Assembly (NCBI GenBank): GCA_022767075.1
Contig: JALEPP010000029.1
Coordinates: 1-63,395 of the forward strand
Direction: 5' to 3'
DNA length: 63,395 nucleotides
Source of the DNA: Agathobacter sp.
GTDB taxonomy: Bacteria; Bacillota; Clostridia; Lachnospirales; Lachnospiraceae
Shown piece after piece: positions 1-9,820 of this stretch. Position 1 is the first letter of the stretch, and the number at the start of each line of letters is the position of its first letter. The position numbers and the translations under genes are program-made. The notes under the pieces were generated by a model that made no database searches, was not told the origin of the DNA, and worked only from the letters and a program-made list of their open reading frames with translations.

Positions 1-4
1 GGTA

Positions 5-559
5 ATGCTAAGCTATAGAAGGGCACATAAACAATATCTGAAGGGGCATTATTTTAGAGCAAGATACATTTCCCAGAGAGCAGCCAGAAAAACCGGAATC
101 GAAATCCATCCGGGAGCAACCATTGGAAAAGGTCTGTTTATTGATCACGGAACGGGAGTGATTATTGGTGAGACTACCATTATTGGAGACAATTGTACCA
201 TGTATCAGGGAGTGACCCTGGGAGGTACGGGAAAAGAACACGGAAAACGTCATCCTACCATCGGAAACAATGTCATGATATCCGCAGGTGCCAAGATTCT
301 TGGTTCCTTCACGGTGGGAGACAATTCCAAAATCGGAGCAGGCTCCGTGGTGCTTCAGGAGGTCCCGCCTCATTCCACAGTGGTTGGTGTGCCGGGCCGT
401 GTGGTAAAATGCATGGATGAGCGATGTCCCCAGGAGGATTTGGATCAGACACACCTGCCTGACCCTGTACGAGAAGAGCTGGAGGCAAGCCGTAGGGAAC
501 GAGAAGAGCTAAAAGCAAGGATTGCCCATCTGGAGGAAGCCATCAGGAAGCTTTCTTAA
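5..559 (+). CDS. cysE: Serine O-acetyltransferase, probably 5'-truncated by the window edge
   Basis: Left-handed beta-helix hexapeptide repeats ([43 protein letters not shown]) typical of CysE; N-terminal helical domain missing at the window edge. Confidence 0.92.
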   Translation: MLSYRRAHKQYLKGHYFRARYISQRAARKTGIEIHPGATIGKGLFIDHGTGVIIGETTIIGDNCTMYQGVTLGGTGKEHGKRHPTIGNNVMISAGAKILGSFTVGDNSKIGAGSVVLQEVPPHSTVVGVPGRVVKCMDERCPQEDLDQTHLPDPVREELEASRREREELKARIAHLEEAIRKLS

Positions 560-665
560 GCCATAGAAAGCCAGAAATCAATGGGGAAAAAGCTGCAGAA
601 CAGTTTGAAAAAAAGGATAAAAGAAATAAAGCGCGAAAACGGGAGACCGAAAGAAAGGAACAGTC

Positions 666-2093
666 ATGGAAAATAAAGTAAAGTTCTATAATACTCTTAC
701 CAGAGAAATTGAGGTGATGGTGCCAAATGAGGACGGAAAGGTGGCAATGTATACCTGTGGACCTACCGTATATCACTATGCTCATATTGGCAACCTGCGA
801 AGCTACATTATGGAGGATATCTTGGAGAAGACTCTCCGTTATGTGGGATATGATGTAAAACGTGTTATGAACATTACAGATGTAGGTCATCTTTCCTCTG
901 ATGCAGACACAGGAGAAGATAAGATGCTTAAGGGGGCTAAGCGTGAGCACAAAACCGTAATGGAAATCGCTCAGTTCTATACCGATGCATTTTTCTCAGA
1001 CTGCAAGAAATTGAACATCAAGACACCGGACGTAGTGGAACCGGCCACAAACTGTATCTCAGAGTTTATCCACATGGTGGAGGTCCTTTTAGAGAAGGGA
1101 TACGCATACCAGGCTGGTGGAAACGTATATTTTGATACTACAAAATTGGATGACTATTTTGTGTTTTCTCAGGGCGTGGAAAAAGAACAGCTTCAGGTAG
1201 GTGTTCGCGACGACGTAGAAGAGGATGCCAATAAGAAGAACAAAAATGATTTTGTTCTTTGGTTTACAAAGTCAAAATTCGAAGATCAGGCATTGAAATG
1301 GGATAGTCCATGGGGGGTTGGATATCCGGGCTGGCACATTGAGTGCTCATGTATCAGTATGAAGCATTTGGGTGAATATATGGATATCCATTGTGGCGGA
1401 GTAGATAATATTTTTCCGCATCACACCAATGAGATTGCACAGTCAGAGAGCTATCTTGGACATAAATGGTGCAATTACTGGTTCCATGTAAACCATTTAA
1501 ATGATCAGTCCGGTAAAATGAGCAAATCAAAGGGCGATTTTCTCACCGTATCCCTGCTGGAAAGCAAGGGCTATGACCCACTTGCATACCGTATGTTCTG
1601 CTTACAATCTCACTACCGCAAGCCCCTTGTATTTTCCTATGAGAACCTGGACAATGTAAAGGGTGCTTATGAGAAGCTTGTTAAAAAAATTGCTTCCCTT
1701 AAGGATGAGGGAACTGTTGATGAAGCGGCATTTGCAGAGTATAAGGAGAAATTCACAGATGCTTTGTGCAATGATATCAATACTTCTATGGCGATTACCG
1801 TAGTTTATGATATGTTAAAGGCAGATATCAATGACAAGACAAAGCTTGCTCTTGCAAAGGATTTTGATGAAGTGCTTTCTCTGGATTTGCTGACAGCAGG
1901 AGCCAAGCTTGCTGAGCAGAGTACTTCTGTAGACTCCGAATTAGAGAGCTTCATCTTAGCAAAGATTGAGGAGCGTAAAGAGGCGAAAAAGGCAAAAGAC
2001 TTTGCAAAGGCTGATGCAATTCGCCAGGAGCTTTTGGATAAGGGCGTAGCCATCAAAGACACCAGAGAAGGGGTTGTATGGGAGCTAGTATAA
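666..2093 (+). CDS. cysS: Cysteinyl-tRNA synthetase
   Basis: YTCGPTVYHYAHIGNLR HIGH-type motif and KMSKSKG motif; full length 475 aa. Confidence 0.98.
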   Translation: MENKVKFYNTLTREIEVMVPNEDGKVAMYTCGPTVYHYAHIGNLRSYIMEDILEKTLRYVGYDVKRVMNITDVGHLSSDADTGEDKMLKGAKREHKTVMEIAQFYTDAFFSDCKKLNIKTPDVVEPATNCISEFIHMVEVLLEKGYAYQAGGNVYFDTTKLDDYFVFSQGVEKEQLQVGVRDDVEEDANKKNKNDFVLWFTKSKFEDQALKWDSPWGVGYPGWHIECSCISMKHLGEYMDIHCGGVDNIFPHHTNEIAQSESYLGHKWCNYWFHVNHLNDQSGKMSKSKGDFLTVSLLESKGYDPLAYRMFCLQSHYRKPLVFSYENLDNVKGAYEKLVKKIASLKDEGTVDEAAFAEYKEKFTDALCNDINTSMAITVVYDMLKADINDKTKLALAKDFDEVLSLDLLTAGAKLAEQSTSVDSELESFILAKIEERKEAKKAKDFAKADAIRQELLDKGVAIKDTREGVVWELV

Positions 2094-2527
2094 TGGAAAA
2101 AGGATTAGATTCTTATATCAGAGCGCAGTTTGACCTAGAAGAGGTAGACCTTAGAACCTACTCTCCACTGACTCTGGCATATATCGGAGATGGGATATAC
2201 GATCTTATCATTCGAAGCCTTGTGGTAGGAAAGGGAAACACAAGAGCCAATGAACTTCATAAAAAGACCAGTGGAATCGTAAAAGCCCAGACTCAGGCCA
2301 GAATGATCGAACTGTTGGAAAAAGATCTTACGGATTTGGAGGCGGACGTATATCGCAGAGGACGAAATGCTAAATCTCCAACCACAGCAAAAAATGCATC
2401 CGTTGGAGATTACCGAAAAGCCACCGGTTTTGAAGCTTTGATGGGATATTTATATCTTACGGATCAAATGGATCGAATGATGAAGCTAATCAAGCTGGGA
2501 TTTACTTATTTGGAAATCACGATCTAG
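2093..2527 (+). CDS. mrnC: Mini-ribonuclease 3
   Basis: LAYIGDGIYDLIIRSLVV RNase III-like fold without dsRBD; start overlaps the cysS stop (TAATG). Confidence 0.93.
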   Translation: MEKGLDSYIRAQFDLEEVDLRTYSPLTLAYIGDGIYDLIIRSLVVGKGNTRANELHKKTSGIVKAQTQARMIELLEKDLTDLEADVYRRGRNAKSPTTAKNASVGDYRKATGFEALMGYLYLTDQMDRMMKLIKLGFTYLEITI

Positions 2528-2568
2528 AAATGAAGCAACCATAAATCATCAAAAAGAAAGAGGAAAAC

Positions 2569-3315
2569 ATGGGATACGAAGAAAGTAAAATAGAAGGACG
2601 CAATGCGGTATTAGAAGCATTTCGTTCAGGAAAAACCATAGATAAATTGTTTGTGTTGGATGGTTGCCAGGACGGACCAATCAAATCCATTACCAGAGAA
2701 GCAAAAAAGCATGACACGATCGTGAACTTTGTAAAGAAGGAGCGTCTGGATCAGCTTTCGGAGACAGGGAAGCATCAGGGGGTAATCGCAATCTCTGCAG
2801 CTTATGATTATGCAACGGTTGAAGACATCTTAGATACGGCAAAAGAAAAAGGTGAGGCACCATTTATCATCATCTTGGATGGAATTGAGGATCCACACAA
2901 TCTGGGTGCTATCATTCGTACGGCAAATCAGGCAGGTGCCCATGGTATCATTATTCCAAAGCACAGAGCAGTAGGTCTTACCCCGGTAGTGGCAAGGACT
3001 TCAGCCGGTGCCATTAACTACACGAAGGTGGCAAAGGTTACCAATATCAGCAACACCATCAAAGAACTAAAGGAACAGGGAATGTGGTTTGTATGCGCCG
3101 ATATGGGCGGAACAACCATGTATGATTTGGACCTTAAGGGACCCATTGGACTTGTAATTGGCAATGAGGGAGAAGGGGTAAGTGCACTGGTGAAAAAGAA
3201 TTGTGACTTCATCGCTTCGATTCCGATGAAAGGAGATATTGACTCCTTAAATGCTTCCGTAGCAACAGGAGTATTAGCATATGAAATCATTAGACAGAGA
3301 CTTACTTCCAAATAA
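2569..3315 (+). CDS. rlmB: 23S rRNA (guanosine-2'-O-)-methyltransferase RlmB (SpoU/TrmH family)
   Basis: EGRNAVLEAFRSG N-terminus; LDGIEDPHNLGAIIRTANQAGAHGIIIPKHRAVGLTPVVARTSAGA and IGNEGEGVS SPOUT motifs. Confidence 0.95.
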   Translation: MGYEESKIEGRNAVLEAFRSGKTIDKLFVLDGCQDGPIKSITREAKKHDTIVNFVKKERLDQLSETGKHQGVIAISAAYDYATVEDILDTAKEKGEAPFIIILDGIEDPHNLGAIIRTANQAGAHGIIIPKHRAVGLTPVVARTSAGAINYTKVAKVTNISNTIKELKEQGMWFVCADMGGTTMYDLDLKGPIGLVIGNEGEGVSALVKKNCDFIASIPMKGDIDSLNASVATGVLAYEIIRQRLTSK

Positions 3316-3949
3316 CGAAAAACAGGAAAACGCAGAACAGCCGCTTCACAATGAAGAGGTCTCGGATGCGGAATTGATAGTAAGGCTTCGAGAGGGCGAT
3401 ACGAGTATTATGGATTTTCTCATGAAAAAGTATAAGCCTCTTGTGAGAAAGCAGACCAATGCGATGTATCTCATGGGTGGAGATCAGGATGACCTTATTC
3501 AGGAAGGGATGATTGGGTTGTTTAAGGCTGTAAGAGACTATGATGTCAGCCAGGGGGCGAGCTTTTATCATTTTGCAAAGCTTTGTATCAATAGACAGCT
3601 GTATTCTGCTATTGATGCCAGCAACCGCAAAAAGCATATACCTTTGAATAACTATGTATCTCTTCAGACGAAGAATCAGGAGGATGGCTCTGAGCTTCAG
3701 GATTTGATTACGGAAGAGCTGGAGACCTCTCCGGAACAGCTTCTCATTCAAAGAGAGACCAGGGAGGACTTCTTTCATGCGTTGGAGGGTGAGCTAAGTG
3801 AACTGGAGCGGCAGGTTTTAGAACGTTATCTGGATGGACGAAACTATATTCAGATTGCGGAAGAGCTGGGAAAAATGCCAAAATCTATTGATAACGCGTT
3901 GCAGCGCATCCATAAAAAGGCAAGAGAAGTTTATAAAAAGTTTAGATGA
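3281..3949 (+). CDS. sigH: RNA polymerase sporulation sigma factor SigH
   Basis: Sigma-70 region 2 (MKKYKPLVRKQTNAMYLMGGDQDDLIQEGMIGLFKAVRDYD) and region 4; 35-nt overlap with rlmB; AGGAG upstream of start. Confidence 0.9.
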   Translation: MKSLDRDLLPNNEKQENAEQPLHNEEVSDAELIVRLREGDTSIMDFLMKKYKPLVRKQTNAMYLMGGDQDDLIQEGMIGLFKAVRDYDVSQGASFYHFAKLCINRQLYSAIDASNRKKHIPLNNYVSLQTKNQEDGSELQDLITEELETSPEQLLIQRETREDFFHALEGELSELERQVLERYLDGRNYIQIAEELGKMPKSIDNALQRIHKKAREVYKKFR

Positions 3950-3980
3950 AATATCAGTAAAAAGACGTTATACTTAGAAA

Positions 3981-4018
3981 AAGATTTGTGATAAGAAGAT
4001 TTGTGATAAGAAGATTTT
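3981..4018 (+). repeat. 15-bp tandem direct repeat (AAGATTTGTGATAAG x2 plus partial) in the mecA leader
   Basis: Directly visible: aagatttgtgataag aagatttgtgataag aagatttt. Confidence 0.9.
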
Positions 4019-4051
4019 TGGATATAAGAATAAATGAAAGGTGGTGAGGAA

Positions 4052-4747
4052 ATGGAGTTTTCACGAGTAGGAGAACATACCATTCGCTGTGTAATTTCGG
4101 AACAGGAAATTGAAGAGATGGGTTATTCGCTGGAAGACTTAATGACCAACAGTGAGAAATCCCAGACTTTTATGAATCAGATTTTTGATATGGCAGAGCA
4201 GGAATTTCAGATGAATTTTGATCTGGGTATTCGTACCGTGAGAGCAGATTTTCTCCCAGATCACAATATTTCACTTACCTTTTCCGAGCATCAGGGAAGT
4301 AGCGCTATGCTGGACCATCTGAAGGATATTGTGAACAATATGCTAAGCTCTATTCCTGAGCAGTATCAGGAGAAGCTGAAGATGGAAGCTCAAAAGAATG
4401 AGAAAATGCAGGGCAGAGGCAATCGCCTGGATACGAATAAGGAGAGCGTCTCTCTTGTGTCTATTATCGCCATGGCACATTTTGATTCTCTGGACAGGGT
4501 TATTTCCTTTGCAAAACAGATTAAGGGAATTGCAATTCCGGACAGTGAGCTTTTAAAATTCAAGGATTATTATGTGCTTGCCATGGATTTGAGTCTCTAC
4601 AAGGAAAAGGAGGTCTATAGTCTATCGGCAATTATTGACGAGTATGCCGGTGGAGTAGAGGTTGGAATTGAGAGACTTGCTTACTATGAAGAGCACGGCG
4701 AGATTATCATTGAGGAAAATGTAATAGAAGAATTGCAGGAAATTTAA
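4052..4747 (+). CDS. mecA: Adaptor protein MecA
   Basis: MEFSRVGEHTIRCVISEQEIEEMGYSLEDLM N-terminus and C-terminal MecA domain; GGTGAGG RBS before the ATG at 4052. Confidence 0.88.
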   Translation: MEFSRVGEHTIRCVISEQEIEEMGYSLEDLMTNSEKSQTFMNQIFDMAEQEFQMNFDLGIRTVRADFLPDHNISLTFSEHQGSSAMLDHLKDIVNNMLSSIPEQYQEKLKMEAQKNEKMQGRGNRLDTNKESVSLVSIIAMAHFDSLDRVISFAKQIKGIAIPDSELLKFKDYYVLAMDLSLYKEKEVYSLSAIIDEYAGGVEVGIERLAYYEEHGEIIIEENVIEELQEI

Positions 4748-4776
4748 TTTTCATCCTGCGGGATGCTTTTTATAAG

Positions 4777-4818
4777 AAAAAGGCGTAGTCTAGAGGATAT
4801 CCAGACTATGCCTTTTTT
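4777..4818. terminator. Bidirectional intrinsic terminator between mecA and the DGC gene
   Basis: AAAAAGGCGTAGTCT...AGACTATGCCTTTTTT hairpin; a smaller CATCC-TGCG-GGATG-CTTTTT hairpin just upstream. Confidence 0.85.
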
Positions 4819-6097
4819 ATGGCTCATGTACTACTAATTGGTTTCGCCCATTTTTCTTCCCTTCATACAGAAGGTCGTCTACTTCAATAATCAAATCATC
4901 CAATGTTGCAGCGTTTTCACAGCTGCAGAGTCCAAAGGTCATCGTTACGGAAAGACCTTCTCCCTCGTAGACTACAATCTTATTTCGAATCTGGTCAATC
5001 AGGTGATTCATAATCTCAGCAGCTTCCTCTAACTGGGTAACAGGCATATATATGAGGAATTCTTCACCACCCCAGCGAATGACATGACAGCCGAATTTTG
5101 CGGTTTCCTGCATCAGCTGTGCCATGCTTTGGAGGACAACATCGCCACAGGCATGACCATGCAAGTCGTTAAAGATCTTAAAGTGATCAATGTCCCCAAG
5201 GGCTACATAGAAGACTCTGTTTTCTTCCTGATAACGCTCAAAGGCCTTTTGCAGATGAGCTTGTCCACTGCGTCTGTTAAATAGCTTTGTCAAAGGATCT
5301 TGCTCTATCAGTTCCCGAAGTGATTTCTGCATCTCGATAATCGAGTATCCCATATCAGAAAACTCGTCTTTTCTTGAAAGGACATCAGGGGAAACCGTAT
5401 TGGACAATTCCCCTTTTGCGGCGCGACAGAGAGAGAGTCGAAGCTTATCTAAGATGGACAGGAAGATGTCTGCGTGACGCTTCGTCCAGATTCCTACAAA
5501 CATCATTACGATGATGGTCAACAATAGGATTGGAAGGATGGCACGAATAACCAGGCGATAAACCAGTTCCTTTGGCATCAGAGCTGCAATCATTCCAATA
5601 CATTTGTTATCGTTGTTGTAAAGGGGGAGATAGTACCCATAGAACATGGTATCTCCTACCTTAAGATTGTCATAAAAGAGATCCTGTTCGTGATTAAGCA
5701 CATCCTCCTTTAGCTGATAGCTGGCTTTGGTTCCTACAATCAGGGTTCCGGTGTGGTCTACTACAGTTGTGAGGACTCTGGTATCCTGGTAAAAAATAGT
5801 AAAGTCAACATTGGTGTTCCTCTTCCAGGAGATAAGGAGATCATTGTCCGTAATCAGGACATCTCCCTTGGAAAGAATCAGGGTGTCATCCTTTTGAATC
5901 ATAGCGTAATCACCCGGATAAAGCGTGTCCATATTGTCAGCAATCATGTGGGCATAGTTTTGTAATTCTCTTTGAATGGACTCTTCCAGAGATGCTCGAA
6001 TAGCAAAAATGCTAAAGATCGTAATAACGACCCCTAGCATTATTAGTGGCATTACTGTCATTCGAAGAAGAGTACGGGAAATTCCATTTTTCTTCAT
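4817..6097 (-). CDS. Membrane-anchored diguanylate cyclase (extracytoplasmic sensor + GGDEF)
   Basis: N-terminal TM, Cache-like region, second TM, then DPLTKLFNRR ... GDIDHFKIFNDLHGHACGD ... RWGGEEF motif. Confidence 0.92.
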   Translation of the reverse strand: MKKNGISRTLLRMTVMPLIMLGVVITIFSIFAIRASLEESIQRELQNYAHMIADNMDTLYPGDYAMIQKDDTLILSKGDVLITDNDLLISWKRNTNVDFTIFYQDTRVLTTVVDHTGTLIVGTKASYQLKEDVLNHEQDLFYDNLKVGDTMFYGYYLPLYNNDNKCIGMIAALMPKELVYRLVIRAILPILLLTIIVMMFVGIWTKRHADIFLSILDKLRLSLCRAAKGELSNTVSPDVLSRKDEFSDMGYSIIEMQKSLRELIEQDPLTKLFNRRSGQAHLQKAFERYQEENRVFYVALGDIDHFKIFNDLHGHACGDVVLQSMAQLMQETAKFGCHVIRWGGEEFLIYMPVTQLEEAAEIMNHLIDQIRNKIVVYEGEGLSVTMTFGLCSCENAATLDDLIIEVDDLLYEGKKNGRNQLVVHEP

Positions 6098-6115
6098 ACG
6101 ACTTAGTTCCTATGA

Positions 6116-6475
6116 TTAACCTAATACTTTATGGATAGACTCTAATACACGGTCCGGCTGGAACGGTTTTACTACGAAGTCCTTAGCTCCTGCCTGAATA
6201 GCATCAATAACCATTGCCTGCTGACCCATTGCAGAACACATAATGCAAGTAGCGTTTGGATCGTTGGCACGGATCTCCTTTAATGCCTGAAGACCATCCT
6301 TGTTAGGCATTGTGATATCTAAAGTTACAAGGTCTGGTTTTAACTCGTTATACTTTGCTACGGCTTCATTTCCATCAGCTGCCTCACCGACTACGTCATA
6401 TCCCCCTTTGGTAAGAATGTCCTTAAGCATCATGCGCATGAATGCTGCGTCATCAACGACTAAAACTGTTGCCAT
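6116..6475 (-). CDS. CheY-like single-domain response regulator
   Basis: VLVVDDAAFMRMMLKDIL ... LVTLDITMPNKDG ... MCSAMGQQ ... FVVKPFQ receiver motifs. Confidence 0.95.
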   Translation of the reverse strand: MATVLVVDDAAFMRMMLKDILTKGGYDVVGEAADGNEAVAKYNELKPDLVTLDITMPNKDGLQALKEIRANDPNATCIMCSAMGQQAMVIDAIQAGAKDFVVKPFQPDRVLESIHKVLG

Positions 6476-6487
6476 ATTTGTTTCCTC

Positions 6488-7057
6488 CTATTTTACTATC
6501 TGTTTTACAATACTAAGTGGGAAGAGCTGCAGGATATTACTGTCTACTAAATCTCCGATGGAAATGCGGAAAGTGACTTTAACAATATCTGTTCCGTTGC
6601 AGAGTTCTTCCGGAATTTCAAAGGTTTTTTGGTACTTGCTGTTAATCAATGGGGTTCCGATATCCGTTGGAGCATTGATTAAAGCGGACATTGAGGTGGC
6701 AATCGTGCCGCACATCTGGTTCATTGCTTCTGAAATAGCAGAAAGAACAATTTCATCAAAGTCTAAACCACCTAGATTTTTGCCATCGCCACCCATCATC
6801 AGGCTGGCAATAACCAGAGCATCGTGCTCCCGCAGAACCAAGAGATTGGTTCCCTCTAGCCCTTTGGTATACGGCACCTTAACCAGGATGCGGTCATCGC
6901 CCGTGAGAGAGCTTTCGTCCTGAAGGACTTCTACCATAGGGGTGGTGATATTGGTTGGTTGGTTCAAAATCAGACTGAGTGCAGTGGCTGCGCTGCCGAT
7001 ACAAATATTGGCAACCTCGCCAATCACATCAGCTTGTTCTTTTGTGATTGATTCCAT
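6488..7057 (-). CDS. CheC/FliY-N-like CheY-P phosphatase domain protein
   Basis: EVANICIGSAATALSLILNQPTNITTP and SAISEAMNQMCGTIATSMSALIN duplicated CheC-type motifs; no FliN domain. Confidence 0.8.
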   Translation of the reverse strand: MESITKEQADVIGEVANICIGSAATALSLILNQPTNITTPMVEVLQDESSLTGDDRILVKVPYTKGLEGTNLLVLREHDALVIASLMMGGDGKNLGGLDFDEIVLSAISEAMNQMCGTIATSMSALINAPTDIGTPLINSKYQKTFEIPEELCNGTDIVKVTFRISIGDLVDSNILQLFPLSIVKQIVK

Positions 7058-7150
7058 TCCTTACCTCCATAGTACCTAATTCCTATCTATCATAGCACAC
7101 TAAGTTGTAGAAATAAAGTCTTTTTTTGCTATATTCGGTTATATTCGGTT

Positions 7151-7179
7151 TTGACATAGGACTTTAGGGAGACTATAAT
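7151..7179 (+). promoter_or_regulatory. Sigma-A promoter TTGACA-17-TATAAT
   Basis: Perfect consensus -35 (7151-7156) and -10 (7174-7179) upstream of the BMP-domain gene. Confidence 0.85.
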
Positions 7180-7218
7180 GATTCCATAAGTAATTGCTTG
7201 TAAAAAGGAGCATAGAAT

Positions 7219-9129
7219 ATGGGACTTAACGAATTTCAAGAAGCCCAGAAGATGGGAAAAAAAGAGTATAAGACAGCACTTGCAACAGGAAGCTTTCCTT
7301 ATTTGCCTGTTCTCGACCAGATTCTGGAGAACGCTGATATTGTAACCGAGCAGTATCTGGGGTTGGTACAGGTGCCACTTGACAAAGTGGTAGGGACAAG
7401 TACCATGGGACGAACCCAGGCTTTTGCACGCAATTTCATGCCTTTATTGGATGAGAAAACGGAATTTGGACTGAAGTGGATTAATCTCAGTGAGGCCCAG
7501 GTGTCAGAGGGGATTCGAGACCCGATTATCGCATATGAGTATATGAATCGATATTATGTGGTAGAAGGGAATAAGAGAGTCAGTGTACTGAAATATTACG
7601 ATGCCTTTTCGATTCCGGCTGTTGTAACCAGAAAGGTTCCAAGGAAAACCGATGATGAGGCAATTTTAAGATACTACGATTTTATGAAGTTCAGCGATAT
7701 TACAGGGCTCTTTACGGTGGAGTTTGCCCGTGAGGGAAGCTGTGATTTATTGCTGGAGCTTACCGGGAAGACGGAAAAATGGAATGAGGTAGATAGAGAG
7801 CTGTTTAATAAGGTTCTGTTCCACTTTAACAGAGCTTACAAATTCCAGGGAGGTGAGAACCTGCCTATCAAAATCGGAGACGCTTTGGCCTGCTTCCTGA
7901 ATATTTATGGCTATTGTGAAGCTTTGGATATGACGGATTCTCAATATAGCCAGAACCTGGTGAAAATCTGGAGTGAAATGGTAATGATGACCCAGAAGCA
8001 AAAGGTTGGATTGGTTTTAGATCCAAAAGAGGCTGCACCGGTAGAAAAGAAGAGTCTCTGGAGCTATCTGATGCCATCCACAGCAAAGAAGCTGAAGGTT
8101 GCCTTCCTGTACAGCAAAGACCCGGAAGCGTCCGACTGGATTTATGGACACGAGCTTGGCCGCAGTTATCTGGAGGAGACCTTCCCGGAGCAGGTTACAA
8201 CGATGGCGATTAGCAATGTGAATGAACAGAATCTGGATGAGACATTGGAAAAGCTCATTGCACAGGGAGTGGATATTATCTTTGGAACCTCACCGCAGAT
8301 GATGAAGCCAAGCCTAAAGGCGGCAATTGCCCACCCGGAAGTGAAGATTTTGAACTGTTCTGTAAACACTCCGCATAAATACATTCGAACCTACTATGCA
8401 AGAATGTATGAAGCAAAATTTATTTCAGGTATTATCGCAGGTGCAATGGCGGAAAACGATAAAATTGGATATATCGCAGATTATCCGATTTATGGAATGA
8501 CTGCAAATATCAATGCCTTTGCTCTTGGGGCTCTTTGCGTAAATCCTAGATCAAAGATTTACCTGGAGTGGTCTACAAGAAAAGGGTATGATTTGGATGA
8601 ATTTCTTAATAAAAACGATATTCATTATGTATCAAATCAGGATTACATTACGCCAGGCAGTGCTTCCAGAGAGTTTGGTCTCTACAAAAGAGAGAATGGC
8701 GAAGCCTTGAATCTGGCAATGCCACTTTGGAACTGGGGTATTTTCTATGAGAAATTAATCCAGAGTATTCTGGCTGGCAGATATCAGAGTGAAGAGGTGA
8801 CGGCAAAAGCCATGAACTACTGGTGGGGAATGTCTGCGGGAGTGATTGACATCATTACCTCCAACAAGAATGTGCCTTATGGGGTGCGTCGAATTGTAGA
8901 CTACATGAGGCAGCAGGTGTCTAATGGAAGCGTGGAGCCTTTCTGGGGAGAAATCAGAGATCAGGAAGGGAAACTGCGCAATAAGGATAACGAAAGTATG
9001 AAACCGGAGGATATTATGGAAATGGATTGGCTTTTGGAAAATGTAATTGGAACCATTCCGTCCATTGAAGAGCTGGTGGATGATGCCCATGCGGTAGTAG
9101 CATTGAAGGGTGTAGAGGAAAATAACTAA
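7219..9129 (+). CDS. BMP/Med-like substrate-binding domain protein with N-terminal ParB-like domain, no signal peptide
   Basis: PIIAYEYMNRYYVVEGNKRVSVLKYYDAFSIPAVV ParB-like motif; LKVAFLYSKDPEASDWIYGHELGR ... DIIFGTSPQMM ... GIIAGAMAENDKIGYIADYPIYG BMP-family motifs; no hydrophobic N-terminus or lipobox. Confidence 0.78.
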   Translation: MGLNEFQEAQKMGKKEYKTALATGSFPYLPVLDQILENADIVTEQYLGLVQVPLDKVVGTSTMGRTQAFARNFMPLLDEKTEFGLKWINLSEAQVSEGIRDPIIAYEYMNRYYVVEGNKRVSVLKYYDAFSIPAVVTRKVPRKTDDEAILRYYDFMKFSDITGLFTVEFAREGSCDLLLELTGKTEKWNEVDRELFNKVLFHFNRAYKFQGGENLPIKIGDALACFLNIYGYCEALDMTDSQYSQNLVKIWSEMVMMTQKQKVGLVLDPKEAAPVEKKSLWSYLMPSTAKKLKVAFLYSKDPEASDWIYGHELGRSYLEETFPEQVTTMAISNVNEQNLDETLEKLIAQGVDIIFGTSPQMMKPSLKAAIAHPEVKILNCSVNTPHKYIRTYYARMYEAKFISGIIAGAMAENDKIGYIADYPIYGMTANINAFALGALCVNPRSKIYLEWSTRKGYDLDEFLNKNDIHYVSNQDYITPGSASREFGLYKRENGEALNLAMPLWNWGIFYEKLIQSILAGRYQSEEVTAKAMNYWWGMSAGVIDIITSNKNVPYGVRRIVDYMRQQVSNGSVEPFWGEIRDQEGKLRNKDNESMKPEDIMEMDWLLENVIGTIPSIEELVDDAHAVVALKGVEENN

Positions 9130-9720
9130 ATGAGAATTTTGTGTCTGGCAGATGAAGAGTCTAACGTAATCTGGGATACCTATACAAAAGATGATTTCAA
9201 GGATATTGATTTGATCATATCCTGTGGTGATTTGAAGGCATCTTATCTATCCTACATTGAGACCATTTCATCAATACCAATTTTATACGTCCACGGGAAT
9301 CATGATGACCGATATGCCACAGAGCCACCGGAGGGTTGCTTTTGCATTGAGGATCAGATTTATGTGTATCAGGGCGTGCGTTTTCTGGGGCTTGGGGGTT
9401 CACAGAGATACAAGCCAGGAATTAACCAATATACAGAACGTGAGATGAGGGCCCGTGTGAATCGCATGGCGTTAAAGCTTTTATATCACAAGGGCTTCGA
9501 TGTACTTGTGACACACGCTCCGGCACTGGGCCTAAACGACGGAACGGATGCCTGTCATAGAGGGTTTGAGATATTTACCAGATTAATTGATAAATATCAC
9601 CCAAAATACTTTATTCATGGACATGTGCATTTGACCTACAGCAGACAGTTTGCAAGAGAAGACAGTCTTGGCGATACCAAGGTTATCAATGCATTTGAGA
9701 AGTATATTATTGAGATTTAG
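9130..9720 (+). CDS. Calcineurin-like metallophosphoesterase
   Basis: CGDLKASYLSYIE, YVHGNHDDR, LVTHAPALG, FIHGHVHL metal-binding motifs. Confidence 0.88.
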   Translation: MRILCLADEESNVIWDTYTKDDFKDIDLIISCGDLKASYLSYIETISSIPILYVHGNHDDRYATEPPEGCFCIEDQIYVYQGVRFLGLGGSQRYKPGINQYTEREMRARVNRMALKLLYHKGFDVLVTHAPALGLNDGTDACHRGFEIFTRLIDKYHPKYFIHGHVHLTYSRQFAREDSLGDTKVINAFEKYIIEI

Positions 9721-9757
9721 CAATCAAAAAAGTTTCAAAAAAATTTGAAATTAATTG

Positions 9758-9786
9758 TTGACTTTTATATACCCGTATAGTATATT
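9758..9786 (+). promoter_or_regulatory. Promoter of tRNA-Thr (TTGACT-17-TATATT)
   Basis: -35 9758-9763, -10 9781-9786. Confidence 0.75.
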
Positions 9787-9820
9787 AATGGAGCTGACGC
9801 GAGAACGCGACAGGCAAAAC

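Noticed and set aside
8-454. 148-aa minus-strand ORF inside cysE
   Set aside because: Antisense shadow of a clear coding gene; Cys/His/Ser-rich composition typical of spurious reverse frames. Same for the other long antisense ORFs (e.g. 11836-12351, 23023-23661, 24937-25581, 61981-62601).
560-665. T-box riboswitch upstream of cysS
   Set aside because: No T-box sequence (TGGNACCGCG-like) or specifier hairpin visible; cysS seems to be co-transcribed with cysE.
7219-9129. Ordinary ABC-transporter nucleoside-binding lipoprotein
   Set aside because: No signal peptide, lipobox or adjacent permease/ATPase genes, plus an extra ParB-like N-terminus.
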